Shown here in pieces: positions 26,360 to 34,216 of a stretch of 64,000 bases of DNA; position 1 is the first letter of the stretch, and every line of letters starts with the position of its first letter. Origin of the DNA: Actinokineospora auranticolor (lineage in GTDB: Bacteria; Actinomycetota; Actinomycetes; Mycobacteriales; Pseudonocardiaceae). A program made the position numbers and the translations under genes. The stretch covers positions 25,323 through 89,322 of the forward strand of contig NZ_PTIX01000031.1 of NCBI RefSeq assembly GCF_002934265.1, given 5' to 3'. The notes under the pieces are model-generated. The model had not been told where the DNA came from and did no database searches. It saw nothing but the letters and a program-made list of their open reading frames with translations.

Positions 26360-27226
26360 ATGCCCATCACCGGCCTGGACCACGCGATGCTCGCGGTGCG
26401 CGACCTCGACACCGCCGCCGCCGCGCTGACCGGCGCGCTCGGCCTGCACGTCCGCCGGGGTGGCCGCCACCCCGGCTGGGGTACCGCGAACGCGGTGCTG
26501 GACCTGCGCTCCGGCTACCTGGAGCTGATCACCGTCGCGGACCCGGCGGAGGCCGCGGCGGTCGACGCGGGTCGCCGCATCCTCGAGTTGCTCGACCGCG
26601 ACGGCGGCGGCTGGCTGGCCTTCGTGCTCACCGCGAAGGACCTGCGCACCACCTGGCAGCAGGTCCGCCGCGCGGGCCTGTCCATCGCCCGGCCGGTCGG
26701 CGGCCGGGCGGTGCGCCCCGACGGCAGCTACCGCTCCTGGGCGGTGGCGGGGCACGGCGAGGAGTTCCGCACCGGGCGCCTGCCGTCCCTGATCGAGTAC
26801 GGGGACGGCACCCCACCACCCAGGGAAGACCCGCCGTCGCACGGCCCGGCACCGGACGTGCTGGGAGTCGCGCGGCTCGACGTGGCCGTCGCGGACCTCG
26901 ACGCGGCCACCCGCCGCTACGCGCGGCTGCTCGGCGGCCCACCGGTCGCCGAGCCCGGGCACTGCGCCTGCTGGACCCTGCCCGACGGGGTCGGCGTGCG
27001 GCTGCTGCCCATCGACCTGACCACCGCCACCCGCGAGGGCCTGTGGACCGTGGCCCTCGCGGTGCCCGACGCGCGGGCGGCCGCCGCCGTGCTCGACGCG
27101 CGCGGCACCGGCTACACCCCGGCCGGTCCGGGGGCCGTCCTCGTCGACCGGGGGGCCACTGCGCCCGCCCGGATCGTGCTCACCGAACTCCGGGAGGGTT
27201 GGGATGTCCGAGCAGCGGCAGTCTGA
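26360..27226 (+). CDS. Two-domain VOC protein in the NRPS operon
   Basis: A 288-residue protein with two glyoxalase-like halves. The first starts ITGLDHAMLAVRDLDTAAAA and contains LELITVADP. The second starts VLGVARLDVAVADLDAATRR near residue 170. It resembles the glyoxalase-like PF13468-type proteins more than true glyoxalase I. It begins 16 bases after the NRPS stop and overlaps the peptidase start by 23 bases. VOC proteins in NRPS clusters can act as drug-binding self-resistance factors, as in bleomycin producers; that role is only inferred here. Confidence 0.85.
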   Translation: MPITGLDHAMLAVRDLDTAAAALTGALGLHVRRGGRHPGWGTANAVLDLRSGYLELITVADPAEAAAVDAGRRILELLDRDGGGWLAFVLTAKDLRTTWQQVRRAGLSIARPVGGRAVRPDGSYRSWAVAGHGEEFRTGRLPSLIEYGDGTPPPREDPPSHGPAPDVLGVARLDVAVADLDAATRRYARLLGGPPVAEPGHCACWTLPDGVGVRLLPIDLTTATREGLWTVALAVPDARAAAAVLDARGTGYTPAGPGAVLVDRGATAPARIVLTELREGWDVRAAAV

Positions 27227-29204
27227 GCAGTACGGCGCCTGGGACTCACCGCTGGCCGCGGCCGACGTGGCCGCGGCGGGCGGCGAGCCGCGCTGGCTGA
27301 TGGAGCAGTGGGTGGCCGCGGCGGGCGAGCAGATCTGGTGGGCGGAGTTCCGGCCCACCGAGGGCGGCCGGTCGACCATCGTCCGGTGGACTCCCGGCCG
27401 TGGCGCGGAGGACGTGCTCGGTCCGGGGTGGAACGTGCGCAACCGGGTGCACGAGTACGGTGCGCGACCGTTCGCCGTGCACTCCGACGGGGTCCGGTTC
27501 GTGTTCACCAACTGGGCCGACCAGCGGCTGTACCTGGGCATCCCGCGCGCCGAACCGGTTCCGCTGACGCCGGAGCCGGAGATCCCGGCCGGGGTCCGGT
27601 ACGCGGACCCGGTGATCGTCGGCGCCGAGGTGTGGTGCCTGCGCGAGACGATCACCGGCCCCTCCCCCACCGACGTGCGCCGCGACCTGGTGGCCGTGCC
27701 GACCTCGGGGGCCGCCGCGGCGGACTGGGACGCCGTGCGCGTGCTCGCCGCCAGCCACCGGTTCCTCAGCGGCCCCAAGGTGTCGCCGGACAAGCGGCAC
27801 GTGGCGTGGATCGGCTGGGACCACCCGGCGATGCCGTGGGACGGCACCGAACTGTGCGTGGCGCCGGTGCGCGGCACGACCGTCGGTGAGCACCGGGTGC
27901 TGGCGGGCGGCCCGACCGAGTCGGTCTGCCAGCTGTGGTGGACCGGCCGCGCGGAACTGACCGTGCTGACCGACCCGGACGGCTGGTGGAACGCGCACCG
28001 GATCGGGCTCGACGGCACCCGCACTCCACTGTGGACCGTCGAGCAGGAGATCGGCGGCGCGCTGTGGAAGCCGGGGCTGAGCTGGGGCGCGCCGTTGGCG
28101 GACGGGCGGATCGCGCTGCTGGCGGTCGGGTGGCACGAGCGCGACGGCGAGCGGACGCACGGTTCGCGGCTGGTCGTCCTGGACCCGCGCACCGGTCACG
28201 TCCGGCACGTGGAGACCCCGCACACCGTGTGGAGCGGCCTGGTCTCCAACGGCACCGTCCTCGCCGGGGTCGCGGCGGGGCCGAACAACCAGGCGACCGT
28301 GGTGCGGGTGGATCCGGACAGCGGCGGGCTCACCGAACTGTCCGCACCGCGCTGGACCCCGCCGGGGTCGGAGTGGCTGCCACAGCCGCGGCACCGCGAG
28401 TTCACCGCGCCCGACGGCACCGCCGTGCACGCCATCGTCTACCCGCCCCGCAACCCCACCGCGACCGCCCCGGACGACGAGTTGCCGCCGCTGCTGGTCA
28501 CCGCGCACGGTGGCCCGACCGGTCGGAGCATCGACGCGCTCGACCCGGAGGTCACGTTCTTCACCTCGCGCGGCTTCGCGGTCGCGGCGGTGGACTACGC
28601 GGGCTCGACCGGCCTGGGCCGCGCGTACCGGGAGCGGCTCAACGGCCAGTGGGGCGTGCTCGACGTGCGCGACTGCGCGCTGGTCGCGACCGCGTTGGCC
28701 GACGAGGGGCTCGTCGACCGCGACCGGCTCGTGGTGCGCGGCGGGTCGGCGGGCGGGTGGACCACCTGCGCGTCGCTGACCTCGGTGTCGACCTACCGCT
28801 GCGGCACCGCGTACTACCCCGTGCTGGACCTGCTGGGCTGGGCCACGGGCGAGACCCACGACATGGAGTCGCGCTACCTCGACGGGCTCGTCGGGCCGCT
28901 GCCGGAGGCCAAGCAGACCTATGTGGAGCGTTCCCCCGTCAACCGGGCGGACCGGCTCGACGCGCCGCTGCTGCTGTTGCAGGGCGACGAGGACGAGGTG
29001 TGCCCGCCGATCCAGTGCGAGCGGCTGCTGGCGGCCATCGACGGGCGCGGCATCCCGCACGCGTACCTGGTGTTCCCCGGTGAGCAGCACGTGTTCCGCC
29101 GCGCCGAGTCGATCCGCCGCGCCCTGGAGGCGGAGCTGTCCTTCTACGCGCAGGTCCTGGGCTTCACCGCCGCGGGCGTCCCGCGCTTACCGCTGAACGA
29201 CTGA
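27204..29204 (+). CDS. S9 family peptidase (prolyl oligopeptidase/acylaminoacyl-peptidase type)
   Basis: A 666-residue protein with an N-terminal beta-propeller (about 20-380) and a C-terminal alpha/beta hydrolase domain. The catalytic triad is visible: Ser in VVRGGSAGGWTT near 518, Asp in LQGDEDEVCPP near 598, His in FPGEQHVF near 630. There is no signal peptide, so it acts in the cytoplasm. In the operon it could cleave an N-terminal protecting group, trim the peptide product, or detoxify it. The start has GGGAGGG upstream and overlaps the VOC gene. Family S9C is the best fit; substrate is unknown. Confidence 0.92.
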   Translation: MSEQRQSEQYGAWDSPLAAADVAAAGGEPRWLMEQWVAAAGEQIWWAEFRPTEGGRSTIVRWTPGRGAEDVLGPGWNVRNRVHEYGARPFAVHSDGVRFVFTNWADQRLYLGIPRAEPVPLTPEPEIPAGVRYADPVIVGAEVWCLRETITGPSPTDVRRDLVAVPTSGAAAADWDAVRVLAASHRFLSGPKVSPDKRHVAWIGWDHPAMPWDGTELCVAPVRGTTVGEHRVLAGGPTESVCQLWWTGRAELTVLTDPDGWWNAHRIGLDGTRTPLWTVEQEIGGALWKPGLSWGAPLADGRIALLAVGWHERDGERTHGSRLVVLDPRTGHVRHVETPHTVWSGLVSNGTVLAGVAAGPNNQATVVRVDPDSGGLTELSAPRWTPPGSEWLPQPRHREFTAPDGTAVHAIVYPPRNPTATAPDDELPPLLVTAHGGPTGRSIDALDPEVTFFTSRGFAVAAVDYAGSTGLGRAYRERLNGQWGVLDVRDCALVATALADEGLVDRDRLVVRGGSAGGWTTCASLTSVSTYRCGTAYYPVLDLLGWATGETHDMESRYLDGLVGPLPEAKQTYVERSPVNRADRLDAPLLLLQGDEDEVCPPIQCERLLAAIDGRGIPHAYLVFPGEQHVFRRAESIRRALEAELSFYAQVLGFTAAGVPRLPLND

Positions 29205-29222
29205 CCCGGGAGGCGTCACCAC

Positions 29223-30545
29223 ATGGGTTCCAGATCCGTCACCCACTTGCGCTCGCACCGGCGGACCGTGGCCACCACGGTCGCCGGGAACTTCGTCGAG
29301 TACTTCGACTGGCTCGCCTTCGGGCTCTACGCCCCGCTGTTCGCCGCGCAGTTCTTCCCCGCCGCCGACCCGGCCGGCTCGCTGCTCAGCACGTTCGCGG
29401 TGTTCGCCGCGGGCATGCTGTTCCGCCCCCTGGGCGGGGTGCTGCTGGGCAGGCTGGCCGACCGGCGGGGCCGCAAACCGGCGCTGGTGCTGTCGATCAT
29501 CCTGATGGGCGGTGGCTCGACGCTGATCGGGCTCTCGCCCACCTACGCGCAGATCGGCCTCGCCGCGCCGCTGGTGCTCCTGCTCGGCCGCGCCGCGCAG
29601 GGCCTGTCCGCCGGGGGCGAGTGGCCCGCGGCGGTGACGTACCTGATGGAACTGTCCCCGCCGAACCGCCGCTGCTTCTACGGCAGCCTGTTCGCGATGA
29701 GCGCGGCGGCGGGGGCGTTCGTGGCGTCGCTGCTGGGCGGGGCGCTGTCGTCGGTGCTCGGCGCGTCGGCGATGTCCGGGTGGGGCTGGCGGGTGCCGTT
29801 CCTGCTCGGCGGGGTGTTCGGGGTCGTGCTGCTGCTGTTGCGCGGCAAGATCACCGAGACGGCGGTGTTCGAGGAGTCGGTGCGGTCGCGGGGGTCGCGC
29901 GGGTCGCTGCGCGCGCTGCTCGTCGAGCACCGCCGGTCCGTCGGGCTGGTCGCGGTGGTCGTGGCCGGGACGACGATGGTCAGCGGCACGTGGACGGCCG
30001 TGGTGCCCGCGATGGCGGCGCGGGTCAGCGACTCCGGGACGATGTTCTGGGCCGTGGTGCTGGTGACCGGGGTCGTAACGCCGCTGCAGGTGCCGTTGGG
30101 CGCGCTGGCCGACCGGGTCGGCGTGCGGCCGGTGCTGACGGCGTTCGTGCTGGCGTTCGCCGTGGTCGGGCCGATCGCGTACCTGGGGTTGTCGCCGAAC
30201 TTCCTGGTGCTGGTCCTGGCCTACGGCAGCGGGATCCTGTTCATCGCCGGGCTCACCGCGGTGCTGCCGAAGGTCTTGGCCGCCATGTACCCGCCGGAGG
30301 TGCGGGCGGTCGGCATCGGTGTCCCGCACAGCGTCACCACGGCCGTCTTCGGCGGCCTGACCCCGATGCTGGCCACGTACATGGCGGCGCACGGCGCGTC
30401 CGGCTGGTACATCGCCATCGTCGTGGTCGCCGTCCTGCTCGCCTGGGCCGCCGCGATGGACGCGGCGCGGCGCTTCGTGCGCGCCCCGGCGACCGACCTG
30501 TCCACCCCGGACGACGGCAGGCCGCCGGTGGCCGCCGCCGCGTGA
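29223..30545 (+). CDS. MFS transporter, metabolite:H+ symporter (MHS) family
   Basis: A 440-residue protein with twelve predicted membrane segments. It has GNFVEYFDWLAFGLYAPLFA in helix 1 and the MFS loop motif GRLADRRGRKPAL, both typical of the MHS subfamily (alpha-ketoglutarate, shikimate, proline/betaine carriers). MHS members usually import organic acids or zwitterions, so within this operon it may bring in a precursor or export the product. GGAGGCGTCACC precedes the ATG, 18 bases after the peptidase stop. Substrate cannot be told from sequence. Confidence 0.92.
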   Translation: MGSRSVTHLRSHRRTVATTVAGNFVEYFDWLAFGLYAPLFAAQFFPAADPAGSLLSTFAVFAAGMLFRPLGGVLLGRLADRRGRKPALVLSIILMGGGSTLIGLSPTYAQIGLAAPLVLLLGRAAQGLSAGGEWPAAVTYLMELSPPNRRCFYGSLFAMSAAAGAFVASLLGGALSSVLGASAMSGWGWRVPFLLGGVFGVVLLLLRGKITETAVFEESVRSRGSRGSLRALLVEHRRSVGLVAVVVAGTTMVSGTWTAVVPAMAARVSDSGTMFWAVVLVTGVVTPLQVPLGALADRVGVRPVLTAFVLAFAVVGPIAYLGLSPNFLVLVLAYGSGILFIAGLTAVLPKVLAAMYPPEVRAVGIGVPHSVTTAVFGGLTPMLATYMAAHGASGWYIAIVVVAVLLAWAAAMDAARRFVRAPATDLSTPDDGRPPVAAAA

Positions 30546-30572
30546 CCCGAACCGCCGGAGGCGTGAGGAGCC

Positions 30573-31556
30573 ATGTCCGCACCCGTCACCATCCAGACCC
30601 CGCTCGCGCTGCGCGACCCCGAGCGCGTCGACGCGGGCCGCACCGGGGCCAGCCACCTGGTCACCGTGACCGGCCCCGAGATCACCGCGGAGGTGTTGTC
30701 CGCGGTGCTGCACCGCCTGGTGTCGGTGTCGACGGTGGTGTGCGGGATGCGGACCATGGCCACCCACCCCTGCACGGCGCTGGAGCTGTCCGTGCGCCTG
30801 TCGACACCGCTGGGCAACGCCGAGGCCGCGCTGCGGGTGGGCCTGGGCAGGCTGGCGGGCCAGTGCGAGGTCGACATCTCACTGCTGCGCGCCGAGCGGC
30901 GGTACGGACTCGTCGTGTTCGACGTGGACAACACGCTGGTGGTCGGGGAGGTGGTCGACCGGCTGGCGGAGCGGGCGGGCCGGGCGGCGGAGGTCGGGGT
31001 GCTGACCGCGCGGACCATGCGCGGGGAACTGGACTTCGCCGAGTCCCTGCGGCAGCGGGTGGCGATGTTGGCGGGTCTGCCCGTCGGGGTCCTGGAACGG
31101 GTCACGTCGGAGATCCACCTCATGCCGGGCGCCTTGGTCGCGGTGCGCACCTTGCAGGCCCTCGGCGTCAAGGTGGGCGCGATCTCCGGCGGCTTCACCC
31201 CGGTCGTGGCGGCCCTGGCCCGCTCCCTGCGGCTGGATTTCCACGCCGCCAACGACTTGGAGGTGGCCGAGGGGCACCTGACCGGGAGGCTCACCGGTGA
31301 GCTGATCGACGCCCCGGCCAAGGTCCGCGCCCTGCGCCGGTTCGCCACCACCGAGCGGATCCCGCTCCCTTCCTGCGTGGCGGTCGGCGATGGGGCGAAC
31401 GACACGGACATGCTGAAGGCGGCGGGGTTGGGCATCGCGTTCAACGCCACGGACCAGGTCCGGGCGGCGGCGGACGTCGCGGTCTCCTACCCCCGGTTGG
31501 ACCTGGTGCTGCCCATGCTCGGCGTGCCGGTGCCGTGCGCGCTGGTGGGTGGCTGA
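30573..31556 (+). CDS. serB: Phosphoserine phosphatase-like HAD enzyme with N-terminal ACT-like domain
   Basis: A 327-residue protein of SerB architecture. Residues 25-105 form an ACT-like regulatory domain and 110-320 the HAD domain. Motifs: VFDVDNTLV (nucleophile Asp), EVVDRLAERAG, GELDFAESLRQRV, ISGGF, AKVRAL lysine and VGDGANDTDML. Standard SerB has DMDST; DVDNT is a conservative change. It should dephosphorylate O-phosphoserine to serine. In this operon it may raise serine, and hence cysteine, for the Cy-A module, or be retuned to a phosphorylated intermediate. It starts 27 bases after the transporter stop with GTGAGGAGCC upstream and overlaps the next gene (TGATG). Confidence 0.88.
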   Translation: MSAPVTIQTPLALRDPERVDAGRTGASHLVTVTGPEITAEVLSAVLHRLVSVSTVVCGMRTMATHPCTALELSVRLSTPLGNAEAALRVGLGRLAGQCEVDISLLRAERRYGLVVFDVDNTLVVGEVVDRLAERAGRAAEVGVLTARTMRGELDFAESLRQRVAMLAGLPVGVLERVTSEIHLMPGALVAVRTLQALGVKVGAISGGFTPVVAALARSLRLDFHAANDLEVAEGHLTGRLTGELIDAPAKVRALRRFATTERIPLPSCVAVGDGANDTDMLKAAGLGIAFNATDQVRAAADVAVSYPRLDLVLPMLGVPVPCALVGG

Positions 31557-32248
31557 TGCCGCGCCCCAGCCACCTCCTGTGCCGGGTGGAGGATCTGCCG
31601 AGGGCCGTCGCCGACTACCGGGCCCTGGGTTTCACGGTCGAGTGGGGCAGCTCCCCCGGCACCGCCGGCAACGCCCTGATCCGGTTTCCCGCCGGACCGT
31701 TCTTGGAGCTGCTGACGGTCCCGATCCCGGCCGCGACCCCGCCGCCGGACGCGCCGGGTATCTACGGGCGCCTGGGCTCTTGGGCCTGCGGGCGCGGCTG
31801 GATCGACTTCGCCGTGGAGACCGACGACGACCACCTCGACGACACCCTGTCGCGGCTCCACGCGGCGGGTATCCCTTGCACGGCGCCCGCCGCCCACCAC
31901 CGGGTGCGGGCGGACGGGGTGGCGCTGTCGTGGTGGATCGCGGCGCCGGTCGACCGGGCACTGCCGTTCGTGATGTCCGCGTACCGGCCGGCGCAACCCG
32001 CGCCCGTTGGAGGTGGGGCGCACGCGAACGGCGCGGTGGGGGTGGGGAAGGTGGTCATCGGTGCGCGCGACCCGGAGCGTGCCCGACCGCGCTGGGCGCG
32101 GGTGCTCGGCGACGAGCCGATGGTCGAGGTCGTGGCGGCGGATTCCGACGGGATCGTCCGTGTGGAGTTGACCGGTCGTTGGCGGCCCTTGGACCGGGCA
32201 CTGCTGCACGGCGCGAACCTCACGATCGGCGGTCACCCGCCGCCTTGA
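31556..32248 (+). CDS. VOC/glyoxalase-like protein ending the NRPS operon
   Basis: A 230-residue protein starting MPRPSHLLCRVEDLPRAVAD, with PAGPFLELLTVPIP and VALSWWIAAP segments. It is related to the glyoxalase-like PF13468 family and distantly to the VOC protein at 26360. The ATG overlaps the serB stop by one base, so the two are translationally coupled. Two VOC proteins in one operon suggest a shared task such as product binding or handling of an unstable intermediate. The 3' end overlaps the convergent hypothetical gene by 16 bases. Confidence 0.82.
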   Translation: MPRPSHLLCRVEDLPRAVADYRALGFTVEWGSSPGTAGNALIRFPAGPFLELLTVPIPAATPPPDAPGIYGRLGSWACGRGWIDFAVETDDDHLDDTLSRLHAAGIPCTAPAAHHRVRADGVALSWWIAAPVDRALPFVMSAYRPAQPAPVGGGAHANGAVGVGKVVIGARDPERARPRWARVLGDEPMVEVVAADSDGIVRVELTGRWRPLDRALLHGANLTIGGHPPP

Positions 32249-32649
32249 CGCACCTCGATCGTGAGTCCGTAGTGGTTCGCGATGTCACTGGCGAGCTCAG
32301 GGCCCGCGTACCGGGGGAGGTGGTTGTGCCACCAGTCGCCGTAGTCGCGGGACGGCTCCGGGAACAGGACCGCCCGGAACCTGGCGTCCAACGCGTCGAG
32401 TCGCGCGCGCAGTTCGGCGAAGCCGGGCAGGCCACGCGCCACCTCGTCGTCGAGGACGTCTTGGACCTTGCCCCGGACGAAGAGGTCGTTGTTGTATTCG
32501 TAGATGTTGTCGTAGTAGCCCTCCTCGACGAACTCGACCATTTGCTCCCACGCCTCGACCAGGCTGTCCGAAGTCCACGTCCACCCCGGGTTGGGGACCC
32601 CGCACAGCTCGGTGACGCGACGGGAGAGCGCCTTGGCGTCCTGGCTCAT
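32233..32649 (-). CDS. Hypothetical soluble protein
   Basis: A 138-residue protein (MSQDAKALSRRVTELCGVPN onward) with several aromatic residues in VEAWEQMVEFVEEGYYDNIY and the segment DYGDWWHNHLPRYAGPELAS. It has no signal peptide and no family I recognise. The ATG at 32649 was preferred over a longer frame to 32718, whose extra part is Gly/Arg rich and lacks a ribosome-binding site. Convergent with the NRPS operon. Confidence 0.6.
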   Translation of the reverse strand: MSQDAKALSRRVTELCGVPNPGWTWTSDSLVEAWEQMVEFVEEGYYDNIYEYNNDLFVRGKVQDVLDDEVARGLPGFAELRARLDALDARFRAVLFPEPSRDYGDWWHNHLPRYAGPELASDIANHYGLTIEVRQGGG

Positions 32650-32779
32650 CGGATCGACCCCATCGGCGTCGGCGAGTAGCGCGGGCCGGGTGGCCGAACG
32701 CCCTCCACCAGCACACACTCCGCCGCCCGCACCCGCAACTCGCCCCTCACCCGACGTGGCGAGTGCCTAGGGTGGTTCG

Positions 32780-33240
32780 GTGGGTGGGCACCCGGAATCG
32801 CGCAACGAGGTGCGTGGTCGATCGGGCCTGGTGGTCCAGGCCCAGGTCATCCACGGCGGGGTGCACCTGCCGGGTGCCGCGACCGGGCCCGCGCTCGTCG
32901 CGCGGCCCGTCGACGAGTGGGATCCCTTCGACCTGGATGTCCACCGGGCGATCCACGTCGAGGGCGGCGACGCCCTGCCGCCGTTGCCCCGGTACCTGCC
33001 GCGTGAGCACGACGACCTCCTCGACGAGGTGCCGGCGCGGCCCGACACCAACCCGATGGTCGTGCCGACCGGGGACTCGTCCACCGGGAAGACCCGCGCG
33101 CTACGAGGCCGCGCCGGCACCCAGAACTGCGCGGGTGGCCGCTGGTCTACCCGCGCACGCCGGAGGACCTGATCGGGCTGTTTAGCGACGGGACGCCCGC
33201 CGGGGTGGTGGTGTGGTTGATCGAGACGCAGAACCCACGG
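32780..33240 (+). pseudogene. Remnant of an nSTAND-type NTPase (broken N-terminus)
   Basis: The first frame (32780-33172) reads VIHGGVHLP, then PVDEWDPFDLDVHRAIHVEG, LPPLPRYLPREHDDLLDEV and a Walker A GDSSTGKTRAL, a series typical of large actinobacterial STAND NTPases whose homologues continue for 600 or more residues. After Walker A the frame shifts: from about 33134 a neighbouring frame reads WPLVYPRTPEDLIGLFSDG and then VVVWLIETQN, the normal downstream sequence. The rest of the gene is missing. This is a decayed, non-functional copy. Confidence 0.7.
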
Positions 33241-33399
33241 CCGAGTCGTTCGGCGTGGCACCCCTGATCCCCCGCCGCTTCGCGCCGGGACCGGGCCCGG
33301 CCGACGCCCACGAACCGCACGACTACCCCGACCAGCACGCCCGCCACGCGGTCCGCCCACCGGACACGTCCTGGTCGGCGATCGCCGACCACCTGCCCA

Positions 33400-33578
33400 C
33401 CCCGACGACTGCGCCCACCTCATCAGCGCCGCCTACCGGCGTCTCGACTCCGGCCACGCGGACACATCCTGGCCACCGCCATGTCGCGCCTCGAGGTCCC
33501 CGCCAACAGGGATCTGGTGCGATTGACGGCTTCCCCGGACTTGGTGGCACCGGCGAAGTCCATCTCGACAACCTGGTG
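33400..33578 (+). pseudogene. Short decayed coding remnant
   Basis: Two frames join into protein-like sequence: DDCAHLISAAYRRLDSGH, then after a shift near 33460 GHILATAMSRLEVPANRDLV followed by RLTASPDLVAPAKSISTTW and a stop. The composition is that of a real protein, but neither end is complete. It may be the tail of the preceding NTPase remnant or of another gene; I do not recognise it. The stretch 33579-33740 shows nothing further. Confidence 0.4.
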
Positions 33579-33814
33579 AGCGTCGAAGCGCCGACCCCGG
33601 CGAGTGGTGGTGGGCGGCCGGTTCGGTGGCCGAGATGCAAGCCGGGTCCCGATCCGGACGACGTTCGGTCGAACAGCCCTGCTGCGCGGGCGGGTACTCG
33701 GTCGGGCTGTTCGCCCGTGGTCACCTGACGTCGGCTCATCGGTAGGTGTCCAGGTGGTGTGGGGCTGCTTTGCTGTGGGTGTCCCGGCAGTCCGACACCT
33801 TGAGGACGGATCCC

Positions 33815-34114
33815 TTGACTCGAACCACACTCCTCGGCGCCCTGGCGGCGTCCGCCGCATGTGTCGTCGCGCTCGCCGCGCCCGCTTCCGCGGCCCCGGC
33901 GGGGTCGTACTGGAGCTGCGAACTGCCCGGTGGCTACACCTACACCGACTCCGGGATCACGCAGGGCTGCGCGCACCTGTTCTACGTCACCGCCCCCAGC
34001 ACCGGGTTGTGGGCCTGCTACGTCCCGACCGGCTACACCCACACGGCGGTGCAGAGGTCGAACAAGTGCTGGCTCAACGGGTCCAACAGCCAGTACCTGC
34101 TCGCCGCGGTCTGA
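33815..34114 (+). CDS. Small secreted cysteine-containing protein
   Basis: A 99-residue secreted protein. The signal peptide is MTRTTLLGALAASAACVVAL followed by AAPASA. The mature part of about 73 residues has four cysteines in SYWSCELPGGY, ITQGCAHLFY, GLWACYVPTGY and SNKCWLNG, and repeated GY/aromatic turns, suggesting two disulfides and an internal repeat (CELPGGYTYT / CYVPTGYTHT). I know no named family. TTG start chosen because GAGGACGGA lies upstream and it gives a proper signal peptide; an in-frame start at 33746 is less likely. Confidence 0.7.
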   Translation: MTRTTLLGALAASAACVVALAAPASAAPAGSYWSCELPGGYTYTDSGITQGCAHLFYVTAPSTGLWACYVPTGYTHTAVQRSNKCWLNGSNSQYLLAAV

Positions 34115-34216
34115 CCACCCCAGGGACATGGCCCGCACCGGGTCCGACGGCCAGGTCCAGGCCGCCCGGCGACCAGACCCGCGCAAGGTCGTCGGACAGG
34201 GGCCTGGGGACAGGCC

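Noticed and set aside
21226..26412. A 1728-codon reverse-strand frame opposite the Cy-NRPS
   Set aside because: His/Arg/Gly-rich shadow with no domain; the forward strand encodes NRPS domains throughout.
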